Shown in pieces: positions 6,910 through 13,605 of a stretch of DNA of 13,605 bases; position 1 is the stretch's first letter; the number at the start of each line of letters is the position of its first letter. The notes beneath the pieces are model-generated. The model had not been told where the DNA came from. It saw only the letters and a program-made list of their open reading frames with translations, and ran no database searches. The translations under genes were made by a program, and so were the position numbers. Source of the stretch: CAYLOC01 sp964385195 (GTDB lineage Bacteria; Actinomycetota; Actinomycetes; Propionibacteriales; Nocardioidaceae). The stretch lies in assembly GCA_964385195.1 (NCBI GenBank), contig CAYLOC010000069.1:1-13605 (forward strand), given 5' to 3'.

Positions 6910-9768
6910 ATGACGACCGCACCGGAGCGTGAGACCGGAGGGGCCGCCGTACCGGACCTGCCCGGTCTGCGGCACCACGAGCATCTGGTGAACTTCCCGC
7001 CACCGGAGACATGGGACCACCACGTGGCCCACGACGCCCGGGCGCACCCGCGGAAGGTGACCCGGGAGTTCATGCTCATCCCCACCACCTGCTTCAACTG
7101 CGAGTCCGCCTGCGGACTGCTTGCCCACGTCGCCAAGGACGACCTGACGGTGACCAAGGTGGAGGGCAACCCCGCCCACCCGGGCTCCCGCGGCCGCAAC
7201 TGCGCCAAGGGCCCCGCGACGATCAACCAGGTCAACGACCCCGAACGCATCCTGTACCCGCTGAAACGGGTCGGCGACCGCGGCGCCGGGCAATGGGAGC
7301 AGTGCAGTTGGGACGAGGCGCTGGACGACATCGCCGCCCGGATCCGTACCGCGATCGTCGAGGACCGACGCGATGAGGTGATCTACCACGTCGGCCGGCC
7401 CGGCGAGGACGGGTTCGCCGAACGGTTCCTGGCCGCCTGGGGCGTCGACGGACACAACTCCCACACCAACATCTGCTCCGCCGGCGCGCGGTTCGGCTAC
7501 GGCATGTGGGGCGGCTACGACCGGCCGTCGCCGGACTACGCCAACGCGAAGGTCGTGCTGCTGATCTCCTCCCACCTGGAGACCGGGCACTACTTCAACC
7601 CCCACGCGCAGCGGATCATGGAGGCCAAGAACGAAGGGGCGGCCAAGCTGGTCGTCCTCGACCCGCGGATGTCCAACACCGCCGCCCACGCCGACCTGTG
7701 GCTGGCGCCGTGGCCCGGCAGCGAGGCCGCGATCCTGCTCGCCATCGCCGCACATCTCCTGGCCACCGACCGGGTGGACCGGGAGTACCTGCGCCGGTGG
7801 GTCAACTGGCGCACCTACCTGGAGCGGCTGCACCCCGACGACGACGTCGACTTCGAGCGGTTCCTGACCAGGCTGACCGAGGACTACTCCGGCTACACCT
7901 TCGACTTCGCCGCGGAAGAGGCGCAGGTTCCCGCGCAGAAGATCCACGACCTTGCCGAGATCGTCGCCGACGCCGGGACCGCGCTCTCCGCACACATCTG
8001 GCGATCCGCTGCCGCGGGCAACCTCGGCGGCTGGCAGGTTGCGCGCTGCCTGTTCTTCCTCAACGTGCTCACCGGCAGCGTCGGTACGCCGGGCGGCACG
8101 AGCCCCAACGGATGGGACAAGTTCGTCCCCCACGGACCGACGACCCCACCCGGTCCGGACGTGTGGAACGAGCTGAACTGGCCGAACGAGTACCCCATGT
8201 CGACCAACGAGATGTCGTTCCTTCTCCCGCACTTCCTCGCCGAGGGACGGGGAAAGGTGGACGTGTACTTCTCGCGGGTATACAACCCGGTGTGGACCAA
8301 CCCCGACGGGTTCTCCTGGGTGGAGACCCTGACCGACCCCGACCAGGTCGGACTGCACGTCGCGCTGACCCCCACCTGGTCGGAAACCGCCACGTTCGCC
8401 GACTACGTCCTCCCGATGGGTCACGCCACCGAGCGTCACGACACGCACTCCTATGAGACCCATGCCGGGAAATGGCTCGGGTTCCGGCAGCCGGTGCGCC
8501 GGGTGGCGATGGAGAAACTCGGGATGGACTACACCGACACCCGCGACGCCAACCCCGGCGAGGTGTGGGAGGAGAACGAGTTCTGGTTCGACCTGTCCTG
8601 GCGGATCGACCCCGACGGGTCACTGGGCATCCGCCAGTACTTCGAGTCGCCGTACCGTCCGGGGGAGAAGGTCACCGTCGACGACTGGTACCGGTGGATC
8701 TTCGAGAACCAGGTGCCCGGTCTCCCCGACAAGGCGGCCGCGCAGGGCATGACGCCGCTGGAGTACATGCGCAAGTACGGCGTTGTCGAGATCGCCAAAG
8801 ACCTGTACCGGCAAGACGAACGGCCGCTGACCGATGCCGAGCTGGAGAACACCACCGCCGACGAGAACGGCGTGCTGCGCAAACCCACCGACGGCGAGTC
8901 CACGCCGCCGCTGGTCGGCGAGGCCGGTTCGGTCGGCGTACGGCTCGACGACGGGTCGCAGGTCGCGGGATGGCTCACCCCCAGCCGCAAGCTGGAGCTG
9001 TACTCCGACGCGATGGCGGACTTCGGCTGGCCCGACCAGGCCACCCCCGGCTACATCGAGTCCCACGTCTCCCACCACCAGATCGACACCGCCGCCGGCG
9101 AGCTGGTGCTGGTGCCGACGTTCCGGCTACCGACGCTGGTGCACACCCGTACCGGTAACGCCAAGTACCTCAACGAGATCGGCAACACCCACCCGATCTG
9201 GGTCAACGCCGACGACGCCGCGCGGCTGGGGCTGGCCACCGGCGACCTGGTCCGGGTCACCACCCGCATCGGCCACTACGTCGCGCGGATCTGGGCCCAC
9301 CAGGGCATCCGGCCGGGCGTGATCGCGATGAGCCACCACATGGGCCGGTGGCGGCTGAAGGAGGGGGAAGGCAGCAGGTGGGCCACCGGACTGGTCAACC
9401 TGGACCATCCCGAAGACGGCGTCTGGCGGATGCGGTACGCCGAAGGCGTCGGCCCGTTCGCCAGCGACGACCCCGACAGCTCCCGGATCTACTGGGAGGA
9501 TCCCGGTGTCCACCAGAACCTCGCCTTCCCCGTACAACCAGACCCGCTCTCCGGCGCACACTGCTGGCTGCAGAAGGTGACGCTGAGCAAGGCCCATCCC
9601 GACGACCGGTACGGTGACGTCGTGGTCGACACCCGCAAGTCCCGCGAGGCCTACCAGGAATGGCTGACGCTGACCCGCCCCGGCCCCAGCGCCGACGGTT
9701 GCCGCCGCCCGGAGTTCCTCACCCGCCCGGTGAAACCGCGACGCAAGGCCTACCAGGCACCACGATGA
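6910..9768 (+). CDS. Molybdopterin oxidoreductase, DMSO reductase superfamily catalytic subunit
   Basis: A 952-residue catalytic subunit binding a bis-pyranopterin molybdenum (or tungsten) cofactor. The N-terminal [4Fe-4S] site is C61-X2-C64-X3-C68-X29-C98 (CFNCESACG ... GRNCAKG). The active-site segment HTNICSAGARFGYGMWGG (185-202) points to C189 as the metal ligand. The cofactor domains continue through VVLDPRMSNTAAHADLWLAP, and the C-terminal cap domain includes FRLPTLVHTRTGNAKYLNEI and GLATGDLVRVTTR. There is no twin-arginine signal, so the enzyme is probably cytoplasmic, unlike most Psr/Phs/Ttr/Dms enzymes but like SoeA sulfite dehydrogenases. C189 is followed by Ser rather than His, arguing against classical formate dehydrogenase. 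The start has a strong gaggagg site (6892-6898). The gene overlaps the Mrp-like gene by ATGA. The substrate is unknown; a sulfur compound is favoured only by the neighbouring methanethiol-oxidase-family gene. Confidence 0.93.
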   Translation: MTTAPERETGGAAVPDLPGLRHHEHLVNFPPPETWDHHVAHDARAHPRKVTREFMLIPTTCFNCESACGLLAHVAKDDLTVTKVEGNPAHPGSRGRNCAKGPATINQVNDPERILYPLKRVGDRGAGQWEQCSWDEALDDIAARIRTAIVEDRRDEVIYHVGRPGEDGFAERFLAAWGVDGHNSHTNICSAGARFGYGMWGGYDRPSPDYANAKVVLLISSHLETGHYFNPHAQRIMEAKNEGAAKLVVLDPRMSNTAAHADLWLAPWPGSEAAILLAIAAHLLATDRVDREYLRRWVNWRTYLERLHPDDDVDFERFLTRLTEDYSGYTFDFAAEEAQVPAQKIHDLAEIVADAGTALSAHIWRSAAAGNLGGWQVARCLFFLNVLTGSVGTPGGTSPNGWDKFVPHGPTTPPGPDVWNELNWPNEYPMSTNEMSFLLPHFLAEGRGKVDVYFSRVYNPVWTNPDGFSWVETLTDPDQVGLHVALTPTWSETATFADYVLPMGHATERHDTHSYETHAGKWLGFRQPVRRVAMEKLGMDYTDTRDANPGEVWEENEFWFDLSWRIDPDGSLGIRQYFESPYRPGEKVTVDDWYRWIFENQVPGLPDKAAAQGMTPLEYMRKYGVVEIAKDLYRQDERPLTDAELENTTADENGVLRKPTDGESTPPLVGEAGSVGVRLDDGSQVAGWLTPSRKLELYSDAMADFGWPDQATPGYIESHVSHHQIDTAAGELVLVPTFRLPTLVHTRTGNAKYLNEIGNTHPIWVNADDAARLGLATGDLVRVTTRIGHYVARIWAHQGIRPGVIAMSHHMGRWRLKEGEGSRWATGLVNLDHPEDGVWRMRYAEGVGPFASDDPDSSRIYWEDPGVHQNLAFPVQPDPLSGAHCWLQKVTLSKAHPDDRYGDVVVDTRKSREAYQEWLTLTRPGPSADGCRRPEFLTRPVKPRRKAYQAPR

Positions 9769-10841
9769 CGCTGGCAGAGACCGTCGCGGGAGTGGCCGAC
9801 CCGCTGGTCGGACGCAGTCTCGGCGACCTCGACCTCGTCGACAACGTCACCGTGCACCGGCATCGCGCCGACGTGCGCGTCCGGGTCCTGCTGTCCGACC
9901 GTGACTACCAGGAGGCGTTGCGGTCCGCGGTCGAGGACGCCGTCCGCCCGATCCCCGGCATCCGCGGCCTGCGGCTGGAGCTGACACCGATGACCGACGG
10001 CGACCGCGCCGGCCTCGCGCACCGGCTGCGCAGCAGGTACGGGCGGCCCGGTGCGCTGGGGTCACATACCCGTGTCTACGCCGTCGGCTCGGGCAAGGGC
10101 GGCGTCGGGAAGTCCTCGATCACCGCCAACCTCGCCGTGGCGTTGGCGAAGTCCGGCCAGCGGGTCGCCGTACTCGATGCCGACGTGTGGGGCTACTCGG
10201 TGCCGCAGCTGTTCGGTCTGCACACCGCCCCGGTGGCGTTGAAGGGGCTCATGCTCCCTCCCGCCGCGCACGACGTGTCGCTGATGTCGATCGGGTTCTT
10301 CGTCTCCGAGGAAGAGCCGGTGATCTGGCGTGGTCCGATGCTGCACAAGGCACTGGAGCAGCTGCTGGACGACGTGTGCTGGGGTGACCCGGACGTGTTG
10401 CTGGTGGACCTGCCACCCGGCACCGGCGACGTACCGCTGACCGTGCTGGAGCTGTTGCCGGACGCCGCACTGCTGCTGGTCAGTACGCCGCAACGCGCCG
10501 CGACCTCGGTAGCCGCGCGGATCGGCCGGATGGCGCAGGACTCGAAGATGCCGATCGCGGGCGTGGTGGAGAACATGACCGGCTCGGTGTTCGGCACCGG
10601 CGGCGGTGACGAGCTCGCCGTGGCCCTGGGTACGTCGCTGTTGGGACGGGTGCCGCTGGATGAACAACTCCGGCAGGCCGGTGACGACGGCACTCCGCTG
10701 CAGGTCAGCTGTCCGGAAAGCCCGGCTGCGGCAGCGATCGCCTCCATCGCGGCGTCGCTTCCCGCCGTACGCCGAAGCCTGGCGGGACGGTCGCTTCCGT
10801 TGTCGGTGACGTCGCCGTCCGGAGCCGCCGGGCATGGCTAA
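9765..10841 (+). CDS. Mrp/ApbC-like P-loop ATPase with N-terminal MIP18 (DUF59) domain, CxxC segment missing
   Basis: A 358-residue Mrp/NBP35-type ATPase. Residues about 10-75 form a MIP18/DUF59-like domain. The deviant Walker A is KGGVGKS (111-117), followed by VAVLDADVWGYSVPQL (134-149), IWRGPML (187-193) and VDLPPGTGD (214-222). Relatives load Fe-S clusters through a CPxC pair between the ENM and FGxGGG motifs. Here that segment is collapsed to ENMTGSVFGTGGG (269-281) with no Cys, so ordinary cluster bridging should not work. The start at 9765 overlaps the Mo enzyme stop (ATGA), favouring it over an in-frame ATG at 9660 inside the Mo gene. Coupled translation suggests a dedicated maturation or Fe-S/cofactor insertion role for the Mo enzyme, which is inference. 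Overlaps the next gene by 8 bp. Confidence 0.88.
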   Translation: MTLAETVAGVADPLVGRSLGDLDLVDNVTVHRHRADVRVRVLLSDRDYQEALRSAVEDAVRPIPGIRGLRLELTPMTDGDRAGLAHRLRSRYGRPGALGSHTRVYAVGSGKGGVGKSSITANLAVALAKSGQRVAVLDADVWGYSVPQLFGLHTAPVALKGLMLPPAAHDVSLMSIGFFVSEEEPVIWRGPMLHKALEQLLDDVCWGDPDVLLVDLPPGTGDVPLTVLELLPDAALLLVSTPQRAATSVAARIGRMAQDSKMPIAGVVENMTGSVFGTGGGDELAVALGTSLLGRVPLDEQLRQAGDDGTPLQVSCPESPAAAAIASIAASLPAVRRSLAGRSLPLSVTSPSGAAGHG

Positions 10842-11187
10842 CCGGTGGCCGAAGTGGGTGTACGGCGAGGGGGAGGAGCCGGACTACCGGTTCAGCTTCG
10901 CCAACGAGCGCACGTTCCTGGCCTGGATCCGCACCGCCCTGGCGTTACTTGCCGGGGGCGTCGCCCTGGACGCGATCAACGTGTCCATGCCGGCCGAGCT
11001 ACAGGTGGCGATCTCGGCGCTGTTGTTGGTAGCAGGGGTGGCGTGCGCCGTGGTGTCCTGGGTGCGGTGGGCGACTGCGGAACGGGCGATGCGGCGGCGG
11101 ACGCCGTTGCCCGCCTCGAACCTGTCGGTGGTCCTGGCCGTCGTGATCGTGGCCACGGCGATCGCGATCCTCGTGGCGGAGATCTAG
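10834..11187 (+). CDS. DUF202 (YidH-like) small membrane protein, first copy
   Basis: A 117-residue protein with the DUF202 signature NERTFLAWIRTALALLAGG (28-46) and three predicted membrane helices (about 33-50, 55-78, 95-116). Its N terminus is short and charged, without a signal peptide. ATG 10834 overlaps the stop of the Mrp-like gene by 8 bp and has a ccggag site 9 nt upstream, so it belongs to the same transcript. The family has no established biochemical role. Its position at the end of a membrane oxidoreductase operon suggests help in assembly or membrane association, but that is only contextual. Confidence 0.88.
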   Translation: MANRWPKWVYGEGEEPDYRFSFANERTFLAWIRTALALLAGGVALDAINVSMPAELQVAISALLLVAGVACAVVSWVRWATAERAMRRRTPLPASNLSVVLAVVIVATAIAILVAEI

Positions 11188-11193
11188 ACGACC

Positions 11194-11511
11194 ATGGCCG
11201 AGCCGGCACCGGGTGTGCAGAACGAGCGGACCGCGTTGGCGTGGCAGCGGACCGCGTTGTCGCTGATCGCGGGGTCGGCGGCGCTGACCCGGCTGACGTT
11301 CGACCGCCTCGGGTTCGTCTCGCTCGTCAGCGTGGTCGTCACGGTGCCGTTGTGCGCGTGGGTGCTGACCCACAGCCGCAATCGGTACCAGCGACGCGTG
11401 AGCACGGCGGCGCATCAAAGTGGGGGTCATGGGGGGATCGCGTCAGCCGCGTTGACGCTGTCGGTGGTCGTGATGGCGCTGACCGAACTCGCGGCTCTGC
11501 TCATCGGTTAG
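11194..11511 (+). CDS. DUF202 (YidH-like) small membrane protein, second copy
   Basis: A 105-residue protein starting 6 bp after the first DUF202 gene. It carries the same signature, QNERTALAWQRTALSLIAG (8-26), then two further hydrophobic helices (about 42-60 and 84-104) separated by a basic, Gly/His-containing loop. The two copies are clearly divergent in the rest, so they may form a heteromeric pair rather than a recent duplication. Its TAG stop overlaps the TAA stop of the convergent methyltransferase gene. It is the last gene of the operon. Function unknown. Confidence 0.86.
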   Translation: MAEPAPGVQNERTALAWQRTALSLIAGSAALTRLTFDRLGFVSLVSVVVTVPLCAWVLTHSRNRYQRRVSTAAHQSGGHGGIASAALTLSVVVMALTELAALLIG

Positions 11512-12158
11512 CGGGGGTCGCTGCATCGTCGGAGCGCTGCCCAGGTGAACGGCTGAACTCCGCCGCCGGGAGTCCGGTGCTCCTCGCGCTCCTCGGTGAC
11601 CACCTGCCACTTTGGCCCGAGCAGTGCGGCGATGCCGCGGGCGTCGCGTTGGATGACCGGCAGACCGGAGCACTGGTCGGGACCGTCCGGGGCGAAGGTG
11701 GCGATCACCGCCGTCGAGCCCGGGTGGGTGGCCTCGTCCAGCGCGCGTACGTAGTCGGCTTGTTCGTCGGCCGTGGTGAAGAAGTGCAGCAGCGCCCGGT
11801 CATGCCAGACGTCATACCGACGCTCGGGTGTCCAGCAGCGCAAGTCCCGAGTCAGCCAGGAGATACGCGATGCGTCGACGCCGAGGCGCTGCTGAGCGAC
11901 CGCCATGCCAGCTGCAGCGATGTCGAGAACGGTCAGATCGGCGTACCCCAACCGCAGGAGCGCTCCACCGAGGCCGGACGCACCACCGCCGACATCGATG
12001 ACGCTCGCGGACGTGGTGATCCCCGCAGCCTCGAGCATCCGGAGCGATGCTGTGGGCTCGCGCTGGTACCAGCTGCGGGTGATATCTCCTGTGGCGTACG
12101 CCGCGTCCCAATGCTGTTCGCACTCATCACGAGTAACGGGTGTGCCGTGTCCCGTCAT
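11508..12158 (-). CDS. Class I SAM-dependent methyltransferase (small-molecule type)
   Basis: A 216-residue Rossmann-fold methyltransferase. SAM motif I is VIDVGGGASGL (53-63), the acidic ribose-binding residue follows in LTVLDI (D79), and DVWHDRALLHFF (116-127) is the post-II/IV region. Near the C terminus APDGPDQCSGLPV is typical of a group of actinobacterial methyltransferases loosely related to thiopurine/tellurite-type enzymes; substrates are not established. No membrane or signal segment. It is divergent from the methanethiol-oxidase-family gene with 104 bp between starts, and converges with the DUF202 gene with 4 bp of shared sequence. A thiol, sulfide or metalloid substrate is an idea from context only. 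Start ATG 12158 is backed by a TAGACT box 6 nt upstream. Confidence 0.85.
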   Translation of the reverse strand: MTGHGTPVTRDECEQHWDAAYATGDITRSWYQREPTASLRMLEAAGITTSASVIDVGGGASGLGGALLRLGYADLTVLDIAAAGMAVAQQRLGVDASRISWLTRDLRCWTPERRYDVWHDRALLHFFTTADEQADYVRALDEATHPGSTAVIATFAPDGPDQCSGLPVIQRDARGIAALLGPKWQVVTEEREEHRTPGGGVQPFTWAALRRCSDPR

Positions 12159-12164
12159 GCAGAC

Positions 12165-12170
12165 AGTCTA
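12165..12170 (-). promoter_or_regulatory. Candidate -10 box of the methyltransferase gene (leaderless)
   Basis: On the - strand TAGACT is followed by 6 nt and ATG at 12158, and no Shine-Dalgarno site is present. The rest of the 104 bp divergent spacer (12159-12262) must also hold the promoter of the + strand gene; GATATC at 12201-12206 is AT-rich, but no clear -35/-10 pair was found. Confidence 0.42.
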
Positions 12171-12262
12171 TTGCGCGCGCCCTTCTCGGCGTACTGTGAC
12201 GATATCCAGCAGGCGGTCAACCGTAGCGGCTGGTCGCCTCGCACAACGCTGAGGAGGCGCCC

Positions 12263-13605
12263 ATGACCGATTCCGCACCTGCCGCACAGCCTGCGTCGAC
12301 GCTGTACCGGACACCGGCGGACGCGATGGCCGCTCCAGCAGAGAAACTGGCGTACGTCGTGCTGTTGGACCCCGATGCGGTCGCGGTGGTGGACACCGAC
12401 CCCACGTCCACGGACTACGGCTCCGTCGTCGGCATGTGGGAGGCCCCCGAGCACGATGAGCCGGACGAGTTCCACCACTTCGGCTGGGATATCTGCAGTT
12501 CGGCGTTGGGGGGCGGTCACGCCGGCCACCACGCGATGGATCGCCGGTACCTCGTCGTCCCCGGGATCCGGTCCTCGCGCATCTACGTTCTCGACACCCT
12601 TGACGACCCGCGTCATCCCAGGCTTGTGCACACCGTCGAGCCGGAAGAGGTCATGAGCAAGGGCAACTACAGCAGACCACACACGGTCCACTGCGGGCCG
12701 GACGGACTGTTCGTCAGTGCGCTCGGTTCCGGAAGCGTCGACGGAAACGACGGGCCGGCCGGTATCTTCACCCTCGACCACTCCGACTTCTCCGTGACCG
12801 GACCGTGGGAACTGGACCGGGGGACGCAGCAGATGGCGTACGACTTCTGGTGGCACATGGACGCCGGCACGTTGGTCGCCAGCGAATGGGGTCCGCCCAG
12901 GCTGCTGGAGAACGGGATCGTGCCCGAAGCGCTGCTTGGCCGGGAGTACGGTCACCGGCTGCACTTCTTTGACCTGGCGACTCGCACGAGGGTGCAGGAG
13001 ATCGACCTCGGTGACCAGCACCAGATGGCGCTGGAGGTCCGGCCCGCGCACGACCCGCACGCGACGTACGGGTTCGTCGGTGTCGTCATCGACGTGACCG
13101 ACCTCTCCGCGTCGGTGTGGACGTGGTTCCGCGACGGGGAGACCTGGAAAGCCGAGAAGACCATCCACATTCCTGCTGTCCCCATGCCCGCGGAACAGCT
13201 GCCACCACTGCTGGCCGGGTTCGGTGCCGCTCCACCACTGGTGACCGACATCGGCCTGTCGCTGGACGACCGGTTCCTCTACGTCTCCTGCTGGGGAACG
13301 GGCCAGGTTCTGCAGTACGACGTGTCCGACCCGCACCACCCACATCAGACCGGCAGCATCGACGCCGGCGGACTCGTCCACCACACCCCGCATCCTTCCG
13401 GCGCCTCGTGGGCCGCAGGACCGCAGATGATCGAGATCAGCCGCGACGGCCGCAGGTTGTACAGCACCAACTCGCTCTACGGTTCGTGGGATCCGCAGTT
13501 CTACCCCGGCGGCGTTCCCGGTGCCATGCTCAAAGCCGACTGCGACCCCGACGGCGGGATGCGCATCGACCCTGACTTCTACGTCGAGTTCCCCGGCCAC
13601 CGCGC
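12263..13605 (+). CDS. Selenium-binding protein 56 / methanethiol oxidase family protein (3' end outside window)
   Basis: 447 codons are present with no stop before the window ends; the family is about 430-470 residues, so little is missing. Members (human SELENBP1, bacterial MtoX) oxidise methanethiol to formaldehyde, sulfide and hydrogen peroxide and need metal. Seen here: DEFHHFGWDICSS (68-80), matching the family selenium/metal site but with Ala after the CSS where many relatives have a second Cys; SRPHTVHC (137-144) with conserved histidines; DFWWH (194-198) and SEWGPP (207-212). The repeated short strands fit a beta-propeller. No signal peptide is present, whereas the studied Hyphomicrobium MtoX is exported, so a cytoplasmic location is likely. 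The start has a strong gaggagg site (12251-12257) 5 nt upstream. No helper copper genes are visible. Enzyme activity is inferred from family membership. Confidence 0.92.
   Translation, partial: MTDSAPAAQPASTLYRTPADAMAAPAEKLAYVVLLDPDAVAVVDTDPTSTDYGSVVGMWEAPEHDEPDEFHHFGWDICSSALGGGHAGHHAMDRRYLVVPGIRSSRIYVLDTLDDPRHPRLVHTVEPEEVMSKGNYSRPHTVHCGPDGLFVSALGSGSVDGNDGPAGIFTLDHSDFSVTGPWELDRGTQQMAYDFWWHMDAGTLVASEWGPPRLLENGIVPEALLGREYGHRLHFFDLATRTRVQEIDLGDQHQMALEVRPAHDPHATYGFVGVVIDVTDLSASVWTWFRDGETWKAEKTIHIPAVPMPAEQLPPLLAGFGAAPPLVTDIGLSLDDRFLYVSCWGTGQVLQYDVSDPHHPHQTGSIDAGGLVHHTPHPSGASWAAGPQMIEISRDGRRLYSTNSLYGSWDPQFYPGGVPGAMLKADCDPDGGMRIDPDFYVEFPGHR

Noticed and set aside
6775..8463. Open frame of 562 codons on the - strand
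   Set aside because: It lies antisense to the ferredoxin/NrfD and Mo oxidoreductase genes, whose motifs are unmistakable. Its translation is Val/Gly/Arg-rich low-complexity sequence typical of the shadow of a high-GC gene.
9660..9764. Upstream start for the Mrp-like gene inside the Mo gene
   Set aside because: The extension is Pro/Arg-rich shadow sequence; ATG 9765 gives the classic ATGA overlap and the MIP18 domain start.
6910..9768. Annotation of the Mo enzyme as formate dehydrogenase
   Set aside because: The predicted ligand Cys is followed by Ser, not His, and no in-frame TGA (Sec) is present.
10845..12266. Open frame of 473 codons on the + strand
   Set aside because: Runs across two DUF202 genes in another frame and antisense to the methyltransferase; composition is shadow-like.
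12155..13600. Open frame of 481 codons on the - strand
   Set aside because: Antisense shadow of the SBP56-family gene; no domain visible.

Overview
The window comes from a high-GC Gram-positive (actinobacterial) genome. Third codon positions are strongly G/C, genes overlap by ATGA or GTGA junctions, and four genes have a TANNNT box placed exactly as in leaderless actinobacterial promoters. The genus cannot be read from the sequence.

Left part (about 1-3345): an accessory segment with visibly lower GC than the rest. It opens with the 3' end of an unrecognised + strand ORF that stops inside a perfect hairpin. A two-gene type II restriction-modification operon follows on the - strand: an XhoI/PaeR7I-family endonuclease (expected target CTCGAG) and its N6-adenine methyltransferase, overlapping by GTGA. 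The methyltransferase carries an in-frame 3 x 21 bp tandem repeat just before its catalytic NPPY motif. About 730 bp without a convincing gene separates this operon from moaA.

Right part (3346-13605): a molybdenum/redox module. moaA (first step of molybdenum cofactor synthesis) converges on a LysR-type regulator gene. The regulator diverges from a + strand operon across a short AT-rich promoter holding a LysR-type inverted repeat. The operon encodes (1) a fusion of a four-cluster ferredoxin electron-transfer subunit with an NrfD/PsrC-type eight-helix membrane anchor, (2) a 952-residue molybdopterin oxidoreductase of the DMSO reductase superfamily without a Tat signal, with a predicted Cys molybdenum ligand, (3) a Mrp/ApbC-like P-loop ATPase that has lost the usual CxxC segment, and (4, 5) two small DUF202 membrane proteins. 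Convergent to it is a small SAM-dependent methyltransferase. Divergent from that is a gene of the selenium-binding protein 56 / methanethiol oxidase family, which runs off the end of the window nearly complete.

Reading of the module: the Mo enzyme and its fused partner would form a cytoplasm-facing, quinone-linked oxidoreductase. The Mrp-like protein may help assemble it, moaA supplies cofactor and the LysR protein controls it. The adjacent methanethiol-oxidase-family gene and the methyltransferase suggest one-carbon or sulfur chemistry (methanethiol, sulfide, sulfite). The substrate is inference: nothing in the sequence fixes it. The cluster is the most interesting content of the window.
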